From Amaranthus tricolor (taxonomy: Eukaryota; Streptophyta; Magnoliopsida; Caryophyllales; Amaranthaceae), in contig NC_080057.1 in assembly GCF_026212465.1 (NCBI RefSeq), positions 21,064,606 to 21,128,605 on the forward strand: DNA of 64,000 bases. The letters run 5' to 3'. Positions 1 to 12,129 of the stretch are shown here, piece after piece (positions within the stretch are counted from its first letter, which is position 1; every line of letters starts with the position of its first letter). The notes below the pieces were generated by a model that was given only the letters and a program-made list of their open reading frames with translations, made no database searches and was not told the origin of the DNA. The translations under genes were made by a program, and so were the position numbers.

Positions 1-205
1 TTAAGTAATCACTTTAAAATTGTAAGTGATTACTTTAAAGTTATAGATGATCACTTTAAAACTCTACTTTAAAGTATGGTCATTTTGAAGATTGTAATTA
101 ATTATTTTAACGTTATAACTAATCACTTTGAGACTGTAAATGTATATTGGGTCCACCCAATAAAGATGCTCTCACCGTAAAACCATCTCATTTGAGAATT
201 TATCT
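1..205 (+). repeat. Tandem-core dispersed element, copy A (truncated by window edge)
   Basis: About seven imperfect units built on a 'gtgatcactttaaa' theme (period about 20-22 bp) fill 1-150. They are followed by a fixed right end: 'gtatattgggtccaccc' near 142-160 and a 'ctctcaccg...ccatctcatttgagaatt' terminus near 170-200. The same core and right end recur at 37935-39615 and, inverted, at 46590-46800, so this is a dispersed family and not a chance array. The left end lies outside the window. Confidence 0.6.
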
Positions 206-1851
206 AAAAATATTAATGTTACCGAAATTATAAACTATCCTCCCTATTTTATTATGTTAGTTATGTTTGGCATCTTGCACACAATTTACAAATGTAATTC
301 ATTTAAGAGTTTTTGCATCAACTTGTTTTTCGCTAACTCTAAGGCCATTTTCTCATGCTTGTATTAGAGAAAAATATTTATCGAAAAAAAAAAATTTAAT
401 TAAAAAAATAAGACTATTGTAGTATTAATTGGAATTGAGAGGATACAATTATTATAAAGATCAAGAAATGGTTGTAAAGTATTTGGGGACCATAAATGGG
501 GATTAGTCTCCTCATTTTAAGTAAATATTTAGTTTAGTGGAATGGAGGGTGTTGGGGAATAGCCAGCATATGATCTCACATCGAATAATTAGACGGTAAT
601 TTATTTTTATATGAGTTTAATGGGTTATTATTGCTATTACCAATTGATTTTAAAAAGAAATATAATCAAGGTTTATGTATACTAAACTTTTTTCTTGTGT
701 GAGTCTTATTATGTATAAGAGGTGAAGATTTTCGATCAATTGGAAACAAAAAATAGTATTGGTTATCCTCAAAAACAACTTGCAGGTTCGAAAAAAATGA
801 TATTCTTGCAAAAAAAAAAAAAAAAAAAAGCTCACATATATGAGGAAGTGTTGTAGAACTAACTCATATTTAATTTCACATGGAATGACTAACATGTATG
901 ATGGATATATACTCCTCTTACTACTAATTTATTTTAGTACGAAACTTCATCAAAAATTGTATAAATATAATTCTTCTTTTGTGTGGCCTAACATATTTCC
1001 CCCTTCCTCAAAATAAGAATAATAATAATCTCCCTCGTCTATGTTAGACAAATAACTTTTTAATCGAGTTTTTCTAATGGCTTTTAATGTTTATACTTGT
1101 TAATTTTTAAACAATTAAAGAATTTGGTGAATAAATTTTTAAGTCTGTTGACAACTAAATTTTATCCAAACCAAAAACTCCTTCATATTTATTTTTTTCT
1201 TTAACTTTTTTATTTTTTGCTTATTTTAACTCCAATAAATCAATCGACCAAATAAGACGTACAATGAACTAATTAACTATTCAACAACCAATATCCAAAA
1301 GCAAAAAATTAAAAGTCAAAAGTCCAATTAGTTGCAATATTATCTTTTGACATAAGGTAAGAAATATCATTGTCAAATGTAAAATGTAAAAAATAAGAAT
1401 AAAATAGAAATAAAATAGAAAATTATTTAGTTACTTTTAGTAAAAAAAAATAATATTATAAATAAAAAAAAATATTACAAATAATTTAAAACAGACAAAC
1501 TAATTGGTCAAGCTGTAATATAAATTGGTTATTGGTAGGAGGAAGAAGCAACTATGTTAATGCAGTGAAACACAATAGCTTCTCTGGCCCCACCAATGTC
1601 CACTACTATAAATTAATACTGGTTTAAGTTATAAAGAGTGACTTCACTATTATCACTATTTTTCTTTAATTTTGATTAGTTGTATCACCATGCTACTAGT
1701 TGTCAATCACCTTGATTTATGGACTAATTTCAGTTTACATACATTATTATATAAATAAATTAAATTCAAAAAAGCAGTTAGATTCTTAAGATTATTCAAA
1801 GTATACCAATACCAAATCAGTTGATTTCCATAATTTCAACCAACACAAAAA
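206..1851. other. A+T-rich spacer with possible decayed LTR-like pair
   Basis: I see no gene here. Two loosely similar stretches begin with TGTTG at about 551 and 853, and both run through 'ctcacat'/'tttcacat' to a 'cttcttttgtgtg'-like end near 705 and 985. They could be the diverged ends of a small TRIM-like LTR element, but identity is low. A run of about 20 A residues lies near 809-829. Confidence 0.25.
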
Positions 1852-1951
<100 letters not shown>

Positions 1952-2306
1952 CTAGTCAATTATGTCACCTTATATCTATTTTATACATTCCACATGTATT
2001 CTTGTTAGATTTTACTAGATTTGAACTTCATCATCTACAAATTCAATCACTAAAAAGATCCAATTTTGTCATCAAAAAACACTAGATACATACCAACAAG
2101 TAGTTCAACTAACATGTTTATATTCTATGTTATTGTAATTTGTGTATGGAATATTTAAATAAATAAAACCTCTCAATTAGAAAATTTTTAAATAAAGTTG
2201 TGGATGCTAAATTGTTTAGAATTTGTTTGATTTATTTTAAGTCTAGTGAAGATTATTAACTAGTGCAAACAAAATAACAAAAAGAGAAAATGAGTAAAAT
2301 ATTTAA

Positions 2307-2629
2307 GGAAAAATTATCGTGAATGATAAAAATTTTTACTGATTTCACTAAAATATACTAACTTTTAATTAATAATGAATAATATTATCTAATAGTGTGT
2401 TTGCCAAAAATAATATTAAGGTTTGTTTATATTAGGTTATTTTATAAAAAAACAAAGGTAAATTAATAGTAAACAAAAATTAGTATCATTCTAGAATAAT
2501 GCCCCTTAATTTTTATTTATTTTTTTTTGAATAATGCCCTTTAAGTTAGTACTTAGTATCATTCATAATTAATTAAAATTTGATATAGGAAAATTATCAA
2601 AATTTTATATTATTCACGGTAATTTTCTC
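2307..2629. mobile_element. Mutator-like MITE (GGAAAAATTA family)
   Basis: The ends form imperfect terminal inverted repeats: left 'ggaaaaattatcgtgaatga', right (reversed) 'gagaaaattaccgtgaata'. The 9-bp flanks (aatatttaa / aaagttaaa) match at 6 of 9 positions, compatible with an old MULE target duplication. Better preserved relatives are at 10227, 32242, 35617 and 54941. There is no coding capacity. Confidence 0.5.
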
Positions 2630-4118
2630 AAAGTTAAATTAAGTAAAAAGATTTTTATTGTCAAATTAAGAAAATGGTAATTATAACAGACATTATATCA
2701 AGTCTTCAATTTCATCTTTGACTTCTCTATACACAAAACAATACAAAGGTTATTAAGTACATTAGTAAAACAATCACCTTTTTAAAGTAAATGTAAATAT
2801 TGTATTAACACATGAAATACAGCAACTCACTTCACTTCACGTATTAAAAAATTCTATGTATAATTTTTTTTTTAAAAAAAAGAAAGTTAAAAACTTTGTT
2901 AAAGGCTTAGCCAAAGGAAAAAATTAAACTTTTTGTTAGAAAAAATTGAGATGGTTTTCCCAAATAGCGTATAGGATTAGTTTACATGAATGGAGTTTAA
3001 TTATCATAATTCACAACTAAAAAGACATGGATATAAGTTTAGTATTGAGAATGAATGGGTCCTACCTACTACTCCTACTCCTATATTTCCTATGCCAACA
3101 ATATCATCATCAAAGATGCGGACACAAAAAAGTGAACACTCACACACACATCACTTTTTTTTTTTTTTTTTAATAAACAAGCCTGCCGACACAGTACACT
3201 AATCATGTCATCAAATTAATAATCATTTTTACCATTAATGCTTCAACATTAATTATTATATTAAATTTAATAATTACTTTATTGTATTTTTTTGAGTACA
3301 ATTGGGATCAGATGATGAAAGGTTTAAGACACTCAAAACTAAGATGTTTAAAACAGATTCGATGAATTTGATATATACTCAATTTTGAAATCGAACTTGA
3401 CTTCAAAATGAATTTAAAAGCTTAACCTGAAAACCAAACTCAAATCTTGGAGAAAGTGATGCATAATCTAACTTCAACAAAACCTATTTTTTTAAATCGT
3501 CATTGTAAAGATATTAACCCAACTTGAAACATTATATCAGATACCCGTTCGACACCAATTCTCATTAAATATAATAATAATAATTAAGTATAATTAATTA
3601 CAATATTAGAGAGAAAATCAAAGGATGCACCAAATAAGCTAGCATGAATCAATTGATCCAATGCAGAAATATACAAATATGAGCAGTTTACGCATCTAAA
3701 TTTGAAAGATGAACATCAGGATGATCACTCAAAATCTACACTGTTCTTAAATACAAGTTTATGTAGAATATTATACCCAGAAAATATAACAAACTCCAGT
3801 CTTTTCTTATGATGCAAAAGTAACAGAATTGACTGGAAATTTATATGGGTTTTCATCCCCCATAAACCTATTTCTCACCAATTCACAGCACTATAATTAA
3901 GTGATAAATTAAATGACACAGTAAATTCTATTAGGGAAAAAAAATTTGTAGCAAGAAATCATGATTCTGAAAGGAATTTTATTCTTCTGAATCATATGGG
4001 TTTTTACCCGTTAGCGCCTTTTCGATGATCTAAATACCGGAAATCTTATATCACGGAAATTAGATGGGTGTTTGATCATTTGGGTTCGACAATGGTTGTA
4101 TGATTGTGTAATGTATTT
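2630..4118. other. Spacer and CSLC 3' flank
   Basis: A+T-rich with no convincing gene. The short open frame near 2990-3202 lacks a recognisable domain and ends in a poly-T tract. The stretch just below 4119 should hold the 3' UTR of the minus-strand CSLC gene. 3300-3560 contains phrases typical of decayed hAT MITEs, but I could not define ends. Confidence 0.4.
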
Positions 4119-7100
4119 TCAGCTCATTTGTTCGCCGATCAAATCTAAGCCCACCAGGAGGAATGTGACTCCTTGGAATAACAGGAAGTAGAAATGCACA
4201 CCTTGTGCAGATAACAGACTTCTAAGAGCAGCAGTAAGTAGTAAAAAGGCTAAGGCAAGTTCCTTTTTGTAGATTTTGTTCATTTTCTTGTCTGGTTTAG
4301 GGGTTGCTTCTTGATGCTCTTTTAGTTTGGTTAGTTCCGAAAGGCCACTATCGGAAGCACCTCGTATGAGTTGGGTTTGATTCATTGCCTTTGTTTCTCG
4401 TTCTTCCATTGCTAATAGGTCGGTTTCTGATGCTCGGCCTGCTTTTTTGGTAACGATCCACTCGTATGAACTACCCAATTGGAATAACCCGGAAATCATT
4501 GCGTTGAATTTGGTTACCGACATTGTGTTCTCGAATAAAAGGTATGGAACGATGAAGGGGAATGACCCGGGTGAAGGAAGGATGTTTAGGAATGACATGA
4601 GAACGGGAATGTAACAGATAACCCATATTGGTAGCTCGGCTTCAGGGACAAACATGGTTAAGGGAAGTATGATACAGAACAATGTGAAGGAATAGAATGG
4701 AAGGATTAGTTTTCTTAAGAGGAAAAAGAGTAGGATGAGATTTGCTTTCTTCATCGATGATATCTGTAAAGATCAAGTGCAACACATAGATTAAACCAAC
4801 ATTTCTAGTGTCGATAATGCAATCGTAAATACAAAATTGTTACCTTAGAGCTTATGATAGCCGGAAGACATAAACGGAAGAGCTGCATTGGACCCGAATG
4901 CCATCGGTGTTGCTGTTTTCTGTATGCTTCATATGATTCCGGAAGTTCACAAAGAACCTGAAAACGACATCAGTTAGAAACGTAGGCTAATTGTAAATCT
5001 TCATCGATTTGATCTATTTAGTTGCTGGTTGATCTCACTGTTCGCAACCTTCCTATCTCTTTTGATAAGGGTACGGGCGTACGGGGCTATTAGAAGTGTT
5101 CAAAACATACCCGATGATCCAAAAAGGACCCGACTTTGTAACGAACCCGATTTGACTCGACTTCAAAAATGATTTACAATTATGCAAAATATTATGGACA
5201 CAAAGCCCGATTTAAAACCAAACTAAAACACTTAACCCAAAATCAACCCGATGACCCGAATGAACACCTCTAGGCGGCTAGGCGCTATGGTCTACTGTCA
5301 ATGAACCCTCTCCAAACCCTGATCATAGGGTCTAGATACATAAGGTATGATGACGATGATGGGTTCAGGCAATGTCGACTTACCCTAACATCGTTAAGGA
5401 AGATGAACTTCCATCCATTGAGATGAGCACGAACAGCAATATCCATATCCTCGACAGTAGTCCTTTCGAGCCAACCACCCGAATCCTCTAGAGCTTTGAT
5501 TCTCCAAACACCCGCCGTTCCATTAAATCCAAAGAAGTTAAGGAACACTCCATTAACCTGTTGCTCCACCTCAAAGTGAAAGCAAAGGTTAATATTCTGA
5601 AGCCTAGTCAGCAAGTTTTCATCTCTGTTCACAAAAGACCACCTTGCCTGAACCAATCCAAGTTCTGGTTTATCCTGTTACAAACAATCAAATCCAGCAT
5701 AAAACAACTCCTTTAGTTTTCACAGTCCAGTAATTTTTACAAGCGGTCCCACTTGCTGCAACCTCTTATCTTTTTCAATAAGAGTATGATCTGCTGTCAC
5801 CCAACCCATCCCAAACTGTGATCATAGCTTTTATGAGCGGGATATACACACAGTCTGATAATTTCAGGGGTCAGCATCATCATCATCATACTCAGTGTAT
5901 CCCGCTCACAGAAAACTACAATCAAGGTCTAGTGGGAAAAAAAAAGCGGCAACTCATACCCAGCTCGCTTTCAAGGGTAAGATCCAATAATTGATTGTAA
6001 CAAAACAAACACAAACCTTAAAATGTGGTATGGTTTGCTGCAAAAAATCAGGGTTTGGTTGGAAATCAGCATCAAAGATAGCAACAAATTCATAATCTTT
6101 AACATAATCACAATTCATGGCTGATTTAAGATTCCCAGCTTTATAACCAGTCCTAACCAAGCGATGTCGGTAGATAATATTAATACCCTTTTGACTCCAT
6201 TTAGTGACCTCATTCTTGATCAACCATTGGATGCTTTCATCATTTGAATCATCTAAAACTTGAATAAGAATTCTGTCTTTTGGCCAATCTAGTTGACAAA
6301 CTGCTGAAATTGATTGTTCATATACCTATCAAAACAATTATTGGAAAATGTAAATCAATCATCACCCAATCATTCAATTTTTTAAGTTCTAATCTATGAT
6401 CAAGCTAGATTCGATCCTGTCAAATAATAGATATCCCTTAGTTATGGGGGAAGCGGAAAAAAAGGACAGAAAAGACGGGATTACTATTATAATAAGGACA
6501 AATATGGGTTAACACCAATGTCACATAGTTTAATAATCTTCTTACGAATTGTAAATAAAAAAATGAATTATAGTCGATTTTGAGCTATTTTAGGTCATTT
6601 TGAGCGATTCAAAACGAATTAACTGACCAATCCTTTTACACTGATTAGCACCCTAATCAGACGGTTTGATTCTCAATACCTACAGAAAATACAAGCATTA
6701 TTAATGATCAAGTGATTACCTCTTTCTCATTACACATTGGTATTTGAACAAGAACCATAGGATGATTAGAGCCAGGGTTTTCAGCATCATTGGACATGAA
6801 AGGTTCAGCTTCAAACTTAGGCTTAATCTTCTTGAATTTAATCCAAAAACAACCCAAACACAAAACCAATCTATCAAGAGATTGAATCATGAACAAGATC
6901 ACACAGAAAGTGGATAGAGATTGGATCAAAGGGGCAATATACCCAGCTCGAAATTCGAGCCAACCAACATAAACCTCATGGAACCAGCCTTGAATCTCAA
7001 CAGTTTGAGGGATATGAAGGGTGCTATTCTTAAAGTAATGCCAACCATTGAAATGGGCAAATACTTCAAATGCCAAAAATGCAAGAGCAGTAACTAGAAA

Positions 7101-7442
7101 ACCCAGAATTATCCTATACAATAATTTCCCCTTACTAGATTTATCATTCTCCATTTTAACACCTTCACCTAGAAAAAGCCTCTTTTTAATGGTACTAAGT
7201 AATGACCAAAGACCATTCCCAAGCCAAGCAAGACAACCGGCTGCTCTATGAGCCCTAAGCATTAAAACCCATGTAAATTGTTTAGCATTTTTACCTCTAT
7301 CTTTATCCATAGGCCTAAATGCAGAATCTGGGGAATCAATTTCAAGCAAAGAGTAATTCGGGTTCTCCATTTTTACTATTACTGGAGTTCCCTTTCTTTG
7401 TTCTTTTGCCCACCATTTACTCATATCTATACCAGGAACCAT
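4119..7442 (-). CDS. CSLC: Cellulose synthase-like family C protein (xyloglucan beta-1,4-glucan synthase), 5 exons
   Basis: Joined exons 7442-6720, 6325-6017, 5674-5384, 4957-4844 and 4763-4119 give 693 residues, the usual CSLC length. Every intron is GT-AG and every junction falls between codons. The protein is a Golgi family-2 glycosyltransferase of the CSLC class, which makes the beta-1,4-glucan backbone of xyloglucan from UDP-glucose. Visible landmarks are DDSDD (266-270), the catalytic DAD (326-328), VED (418-420) and QQHRW (456-460), i.e. the D,D,D,QXXRW signature. Hydrophobic helices lie at about 110-130 and 170-198 plus a C-terminal cluster in exon 5; the protein ends LIGEQMS. The start fits the family N-terminus (WWAKE...[12 protein letters not shown]). 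From memory, most relatives read WKKANL at the exon 4/5 junction where this one reads MKKANL (Met483). Introns 2 and 3 carry transposon fragments. The paralogue (CSLC4, 5, 6, 8 or 12) cannot be fixed here. Confidence 0.95.
5041..5370 (+). mobile_element. SINE/RTE-tail fragment in CSLC intron 3
   Basis: Reads 'gcaaccttcctatctctttt', then 'gataagggta', and after an inserted MITE 'aaaccctgatcataggg' followed by a gat-rich tail 'ggtatgatgacgatgatg'. The same order occurs at 5750-5860, and the 'gatcatag...ggtatgatgatgg' ending is shared with the LINE relic ending near 19668. The tail lies within about 20 bp of the exon 3 donor site at 5383. Confidence 0.55.
5090..5272. mobile_element. hAT-like MITE nested in the intron 3 SINE
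   Basis: A 183-bp insert with short terminal inverted repeats 'tagaagtgttca' and (reversed) 'tagaggtgttca', typical of plant hAT MITEs. The 8-bp flanks cggggcta (5082-5089) and ggcggcta (5273-5280) match at 6 of 8 positions. It splits the SINE-like sequence, so it arrived later. Confidence 0.6.
5750..5930. mobile_element. Head-to-head SINE/RTE-tail fragments in CSLC intron 2
   Basis: 5756-5855 is a plus-oriented copy ('gcaacctcttatcttttt', 'gatcatagcttttatgagc'). 5868-5915 is an inverted tail ('catcatcatcatcatactc' then 'gtgtatcccgctca'). Both belong to the family seen in intron 3. Confidence 0.5.
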
Positions 7443-7865
7443 TTTTCCCCAATAATCTTACACAGAACAAAAACCTTATTTTCTTCAAACAACAAAATAT
7501 TAGGGTTTCAATTCAACAATGAACAATCTCACAGCTTAAGGAGCTGATTTAGCCATGAATGTGCAAAAATCTTGCAATTGCAGAAAACCCAACTCAATTT
7601 GGAAGTATTCACAGATCCACAACAAACAGGGAAAAGCACACTATAATTAATTTATAAAAACAAAAAGAAAAAACCCAATTCAATTTGTTATAATTTTATG
7701 AAATTCCACACCAAATGCAGCAAAAACAGGCTGAAAAAAGCCAATAGGAAGAGAGAGAAAGTAAAGAAGAGAGAGAAAGACAAAGAGAAAGAGCAAGAGA
7801 GAGATTCTAAGGGTTGCTTGCTACTCCCAAAAGCTTCAAGAAGGGACGGGACTATAAGAGAGAAG
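7443..7865 (-). promoter_or_regulatory. CSLC 5' leader/core promoter region
   Basis: Immediately upstream of the CSLC start codon. 7740-7815 is almost pure purine on the plus strand (gagaga/aaagaga), i.e. a CT-rich tract on the gene strand, which is common in plant 5' leaders and near transcription starts. I cannot place the transcription start. Confidence 0.45.
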
Positions 7866-10226
7866 GCTATGCCCCCAACATGGAAATTACCAAAACAGGG
7901 AGAAAGTTCTTTGAAGCACTGTTTTTTTCTAGAGTATTTAGTGGGGTAATTATACTAATTAGTGAGTGACTTTCTAAAAATAAAATGAAAATTTCCCACT
8001 TAAAATTTTCCAATTTTTATTACTAATTTACAACATTTATCTAACCATTGAAGGCAAGAGAGGGAAATTTAGAAGCTTTTGATTCTGTAAATGGTGAAGA
8101 AAACAGCAAAAAAAGATGATAACAATAAATTGTGTGCTACAATATATATAAATATACTACTGGTAACACTTCTATAATGCATGTGGCAAAGTACAAAAAA
8201 GCCATGTAAGTAGAGAATTTGTGGGTTTCTGGAATTTGAGCTTTATACATTAAAGTAAAAAATTAGATTAAAATAAAAAAAATGATAATAAATAAAAGGG
8301 ACGAAGTGAGTATGGACTATATTTGGTAGTTTTTTCGCCAAAATGAAATAGTTTAGAATAGGTAATTAGTTTTTGGCTTCTGGGTTGATTGAAAGTTTTT
8401 TAAAAAAGTTTTATTTTTTAAACCAACCGAATAACTAGTAATTAGGTGAAATTGAAAATTTAAATTTTTTTTATAAATTTAAACCAACCGAACAACTAGT
8501 AGCTAAGCCAACATGTAACTTTTGGCTTTATAATTTGATTTTTTCTAATAAATAGTCAACAATAAATAATTAATATTATCAAATATTTTGAATAGTAGCT
8601 AGCTTATACAGTTGGTTGAGAGATCAACAGAAAAGCAAAACCACTAGCTAATCGAATGATTCAACTAAATCAGCTAACAATCAACTGTCACATTCTAAAA
8701 TTTTATGTTTTACAAATTCAATAAAAAAATATGTAAAATTTACTCCCTACCTTATTTGAAATTACTAACAAAAGTGATATATGTTAAGAAAAAAAGTCGC
8801 TATCAGTATAAATCTGAAAAGTTGAAATAGTAATACAAAATTTTACTTACATGATTTGATGGGAAAGAGTTGTGTAAATTGGTTAAAGTATGAATAATAA
8901 TATGAATTGCAGTAAAAAAAAAAAGATAATTAATTATCCAAAAAAAAGTGAGTAGTGAAGGACAAAAAGAGGGTAGATTTTTGAGGATTTGGAAGACAGG
9001 AGGGATAATATTGATACCAACTGGGCCTTTCCCTTGAATTTGTCCAAATTTTGGGTGTCTTTTTCACATGTTTGCATGTGTACACAGACTGTATATATAC
9101 ATCATACATGCTTAATTATTAATACTTCTACTATGTATAGTGTATTATGCTCAATTAGGAAAAATATGTTGGAAATCGTATTTTAAAAATTATGATTTGG
9201 AAATCATATTTTTTTAAAATAATATCTATGCTTAAATGGGAAAATAGTGAGCTGAATATATATGATTTTATGAATATTATAATGAATTATGTTGAAAATG
9301 GAAATTATGTTGAAAATGATACTATTTACATATTGTAAATTTGTAGATGATACAAAATATAAGATAAAATAAGAAACGATTTTTCTAATCTATATATTAG
9401 TACTACATATGATAAAATAAAAAATAATTTTTCTAACTTATGTATGAGATGCATAGATTTAGACAATTTTATTACAATATCTATTTTAGATGATATATTT
9501 CCTTAAATTTCATTTAAAATAATTTGGTCGTCTAAAATATTATTACATTCCTATTACAATAATATTTGGTAATTGGTAAATAACTTTTTTTAATGTAACA
9601 GGTAAATATTATTACATTTATCAATTAGAATAAAATAGTATTTAAAATTTCATTTGGAATATTATCTAAAATATTATTACATTTACTTATTTTAGAAAAT
9701 ATATTCGATTAAATTAAAATAATTATCAATTTTATTATCTAAACCTATATGCACAAGGTGCATAGGTTAGAAAAATAAAATAATTTAATAAGAAATTATG
9801 TTAAAGTATATTGTAGAAGTGATTAATTAGTGATGAAATGTTTATTCTTTATTCTAAGAAAAAAGTGCATGTACCCATGTATACAAGATTATAAACTTAT
9901 TTCAAGTTGTCACTGAAAATCAATTATGATCCTAGTTTAGAATTTGTATATCCATAAAATAAGTGTGATCTTATACCATTCTTTGATTGCAATGGTTTTA
10001 GGTAAATTTCATCTAATCTGATATTGATATAAATTTTTAATAAATTAACATAAAAAAGATTCACTCGCAGTTCAAAACAAAAAAATAAATAAATAAATAA
10101 ATAAAGAGTAGGTCAGTCAAATCAAACCAAATTGACTATTTCACTTGTTTCATAATTTGTAAATTTTTAATGTCACTTTATTAAAGTTCACTATGCTTAT
10201 ATTTATTTTTTACATTTTAAATGAAA
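7866..10226. other. A+T-rich spacer
   Basis: No gene or clear mobile element. 9400-9770 contains several diverged copies of a 'taaaatattattacattta'-like phrase, probably an old repeat, but I could not delimit it. Confidence 0.4.
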
Positions 10227-10588
10227 GGAAAAATTGTCTACAATAATCTATTTATTGTCTATTTGCTGTGAATAATCTCTACTATTGAATATTTATAAAT
10301 AATTCAGCCTTAGTATATTATTTGTTGACACCACTCCTTTCCACATTTTAACCGGCTATTATAGGTATCCACTAGCAAAGAAGATTAGGGTAAGACCAAC
10401 GAAAAAGGATAAAAGGGAAGAAGAAGTGAGTATAACGGCTAGTAGGTATCTACAGTAAATGGTTAAAATATGAAAAGGAGTGCTGCCAGCAAATAATATA
10501 CAAAGGTTGAATTATTTAGAAATAAACAATAGTAGAGATTATTCACAGCAAATGGACAATAGGGGGGATTATTTTATATAATTTTTCC
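10227..10588. mobile_element. Mutator-like MITE, 362 bp, about 150-bp TIRs
   Basis: Long terminal inverted repeats: both ends carry 'ccatttgctgtgaataatct'-like sequence (left has 'ctatttgctgtgaataatct'), followed by 'ctactattg' and an aaataattca(g/a)cct phrase. Flanking 9-mers taaatgaaa (10218-10226) and taaattaag (10589-10597) match at 7 of 9. No coding capacity. Confidence 0.75.
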
Positions 10589-11702
10589 TAAATTAAGATA
10601 CTTATAAAGTTTTGAAAGTTGTATATATTATTGATCCATTTTTATACGGAAAAGACTGGCAAAAATCATAAGTAGTTATTTTAATTATGATGAGAAAAAA
10701 AATCGATTAATCATGCCTAATTTAAGCATTTCTTAATTAGTGCAAATAGTAACAAATTAATTAATATCGTCTACTAAAAAATCTACTAAATATAAAGGTA
10801 ATATTGATTTTAACATAACAATTAATGATCTTAAAAATACTATTTGGGAAAACATTTTAGTAAAAAAATTGGTATATTTTTTTCATTGATAATTTTTTTA
10901 TAGTGAAATATACCGAAAATAATGATGATAATAATTTATCATATTCTTTTATACAATTAAAATTAAAATTTTACTTGGTTGTGCATAGGCATGGTCATGG
11001 ACATCACACACCACTATAGCGTATAATTTTTGCTTAATTATTGCATAATATTTTCTTCAAATTAAATGCTTACTTATATTGCTAATTGCATTATATAGCT
11101 TTATTAATGTGTATAACAAGAAATGAGGTACTATTTTCAAGTCTGCAGCTAACTTTAAACCATTTACAAAGCACATTTTTTGCGATTTGACCAATTAACA
11201 AGCTAAAATCAAACTTAACTATAAATTGGCCGAAAAATTATTTGTCATACGAAACCATAATCGGTGAAAGCATTTTACTCCCTCTTCTTAGGAGAAAACA
11301 GCTCTTTTTTTGGATTATTTCACTCAATTTACATTATTTCTTATTTTGGTATTAGGGTTCGATTGAATTGAGTGTAAATATTTAAGGGGCGAATAAAAGT
11401 AAAAGCAGGAAAAAAATTAATTAGATAGATGATTAAAGAATTTTAATTGTTAGAGAGGTGAAAAAGTTGGTTTGAATGTAATGAGAAATCAACAAAATTT
11501 CCTTATTTTAGGGTGTTAATTTTACCTTAAGGGAAGGTGGGGAAAATAATTCCTTCTATATGAGGGAAATCATCTTTCTTTTTTATTATTCTTCTTACTT
11601 CACTATCATTTAATCACTTTTACTATTACTTTATTTGGATCTCTAATTACCTTTAATCAGTTATTTTGACTTTTTTTACCCTTTTAAATATTTACTCTCA
11701 AT
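10589..11702. other. A+T-rich spacer
   Basis: I see no gene, RNA or defined repeat in this stretch up to the copia insertion site. Confidence 0.4.
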
Positions 11703-11707
11703 GTAAG

Positions 11708-11926
11708 TGTTAAACATACTTAGGTCTTTTTAAATATTTTCAGCAATGTTTTTAGACATGTATTATTAGATTTATATATAGTCTATCTCTTGTATTTCAT
11801 TTTAACACACAATATACAAAAATAAGAAAGGGAATATACAAAATCTAAGTTTTTCCCTTCCTTTCTCTTTCTCTCCTTCTCTGATATTATCTTCTTCTTC
11901 ATGAACATTGCATAATCAAATCAACA
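11708..11926 (+). repeat. 5' LTR of the young copia
   Basis: 219 bp, TG...CA ends. A pyrimidine-rich stretch (cttcctttctctttctctcc) lies near its 3' end. Confidence 0.95.
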
Positions 11927-11938
11927 TGGTATCAGATG
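11927..11938 (+). promoter_or_regulatory. Primer-binding site (tRNA-iMet)
   Basis: TGGTATCAGATG directly abuts the 5' LTR; 10 of 12 bases match the copia consensus TGGTATCAGAGC. Confidence 0.9.
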
Positions 11939-12129
11939 TTAAGGTTCAAATTGAATACCTAGATCATTTTTCCATTCATTCATCTCGTCTCTACTTGTTT
12001 CAATTTACTTCATTGATTTAGGTATTTCATTTTCTTTTCTTTTTTCTTGATTCTTCGCTTAACCTAATCAAGTTTCTGGTCTTCTCTTTGTTTCTTGTCT
12101 GATTTTATTGATTCAATCGGTCTTCCGCC

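Noticed and set aside
650..895. 81-residue minus-strand frame
   Set aside because: Contains a poly-Phe run from the poly-A tract; no domain.
7048..7547. Plus-strand open frames over CSLC exon 1
   Set aside because: Shadows of a conserved coding exon on the other strand; no domain and no splice context.
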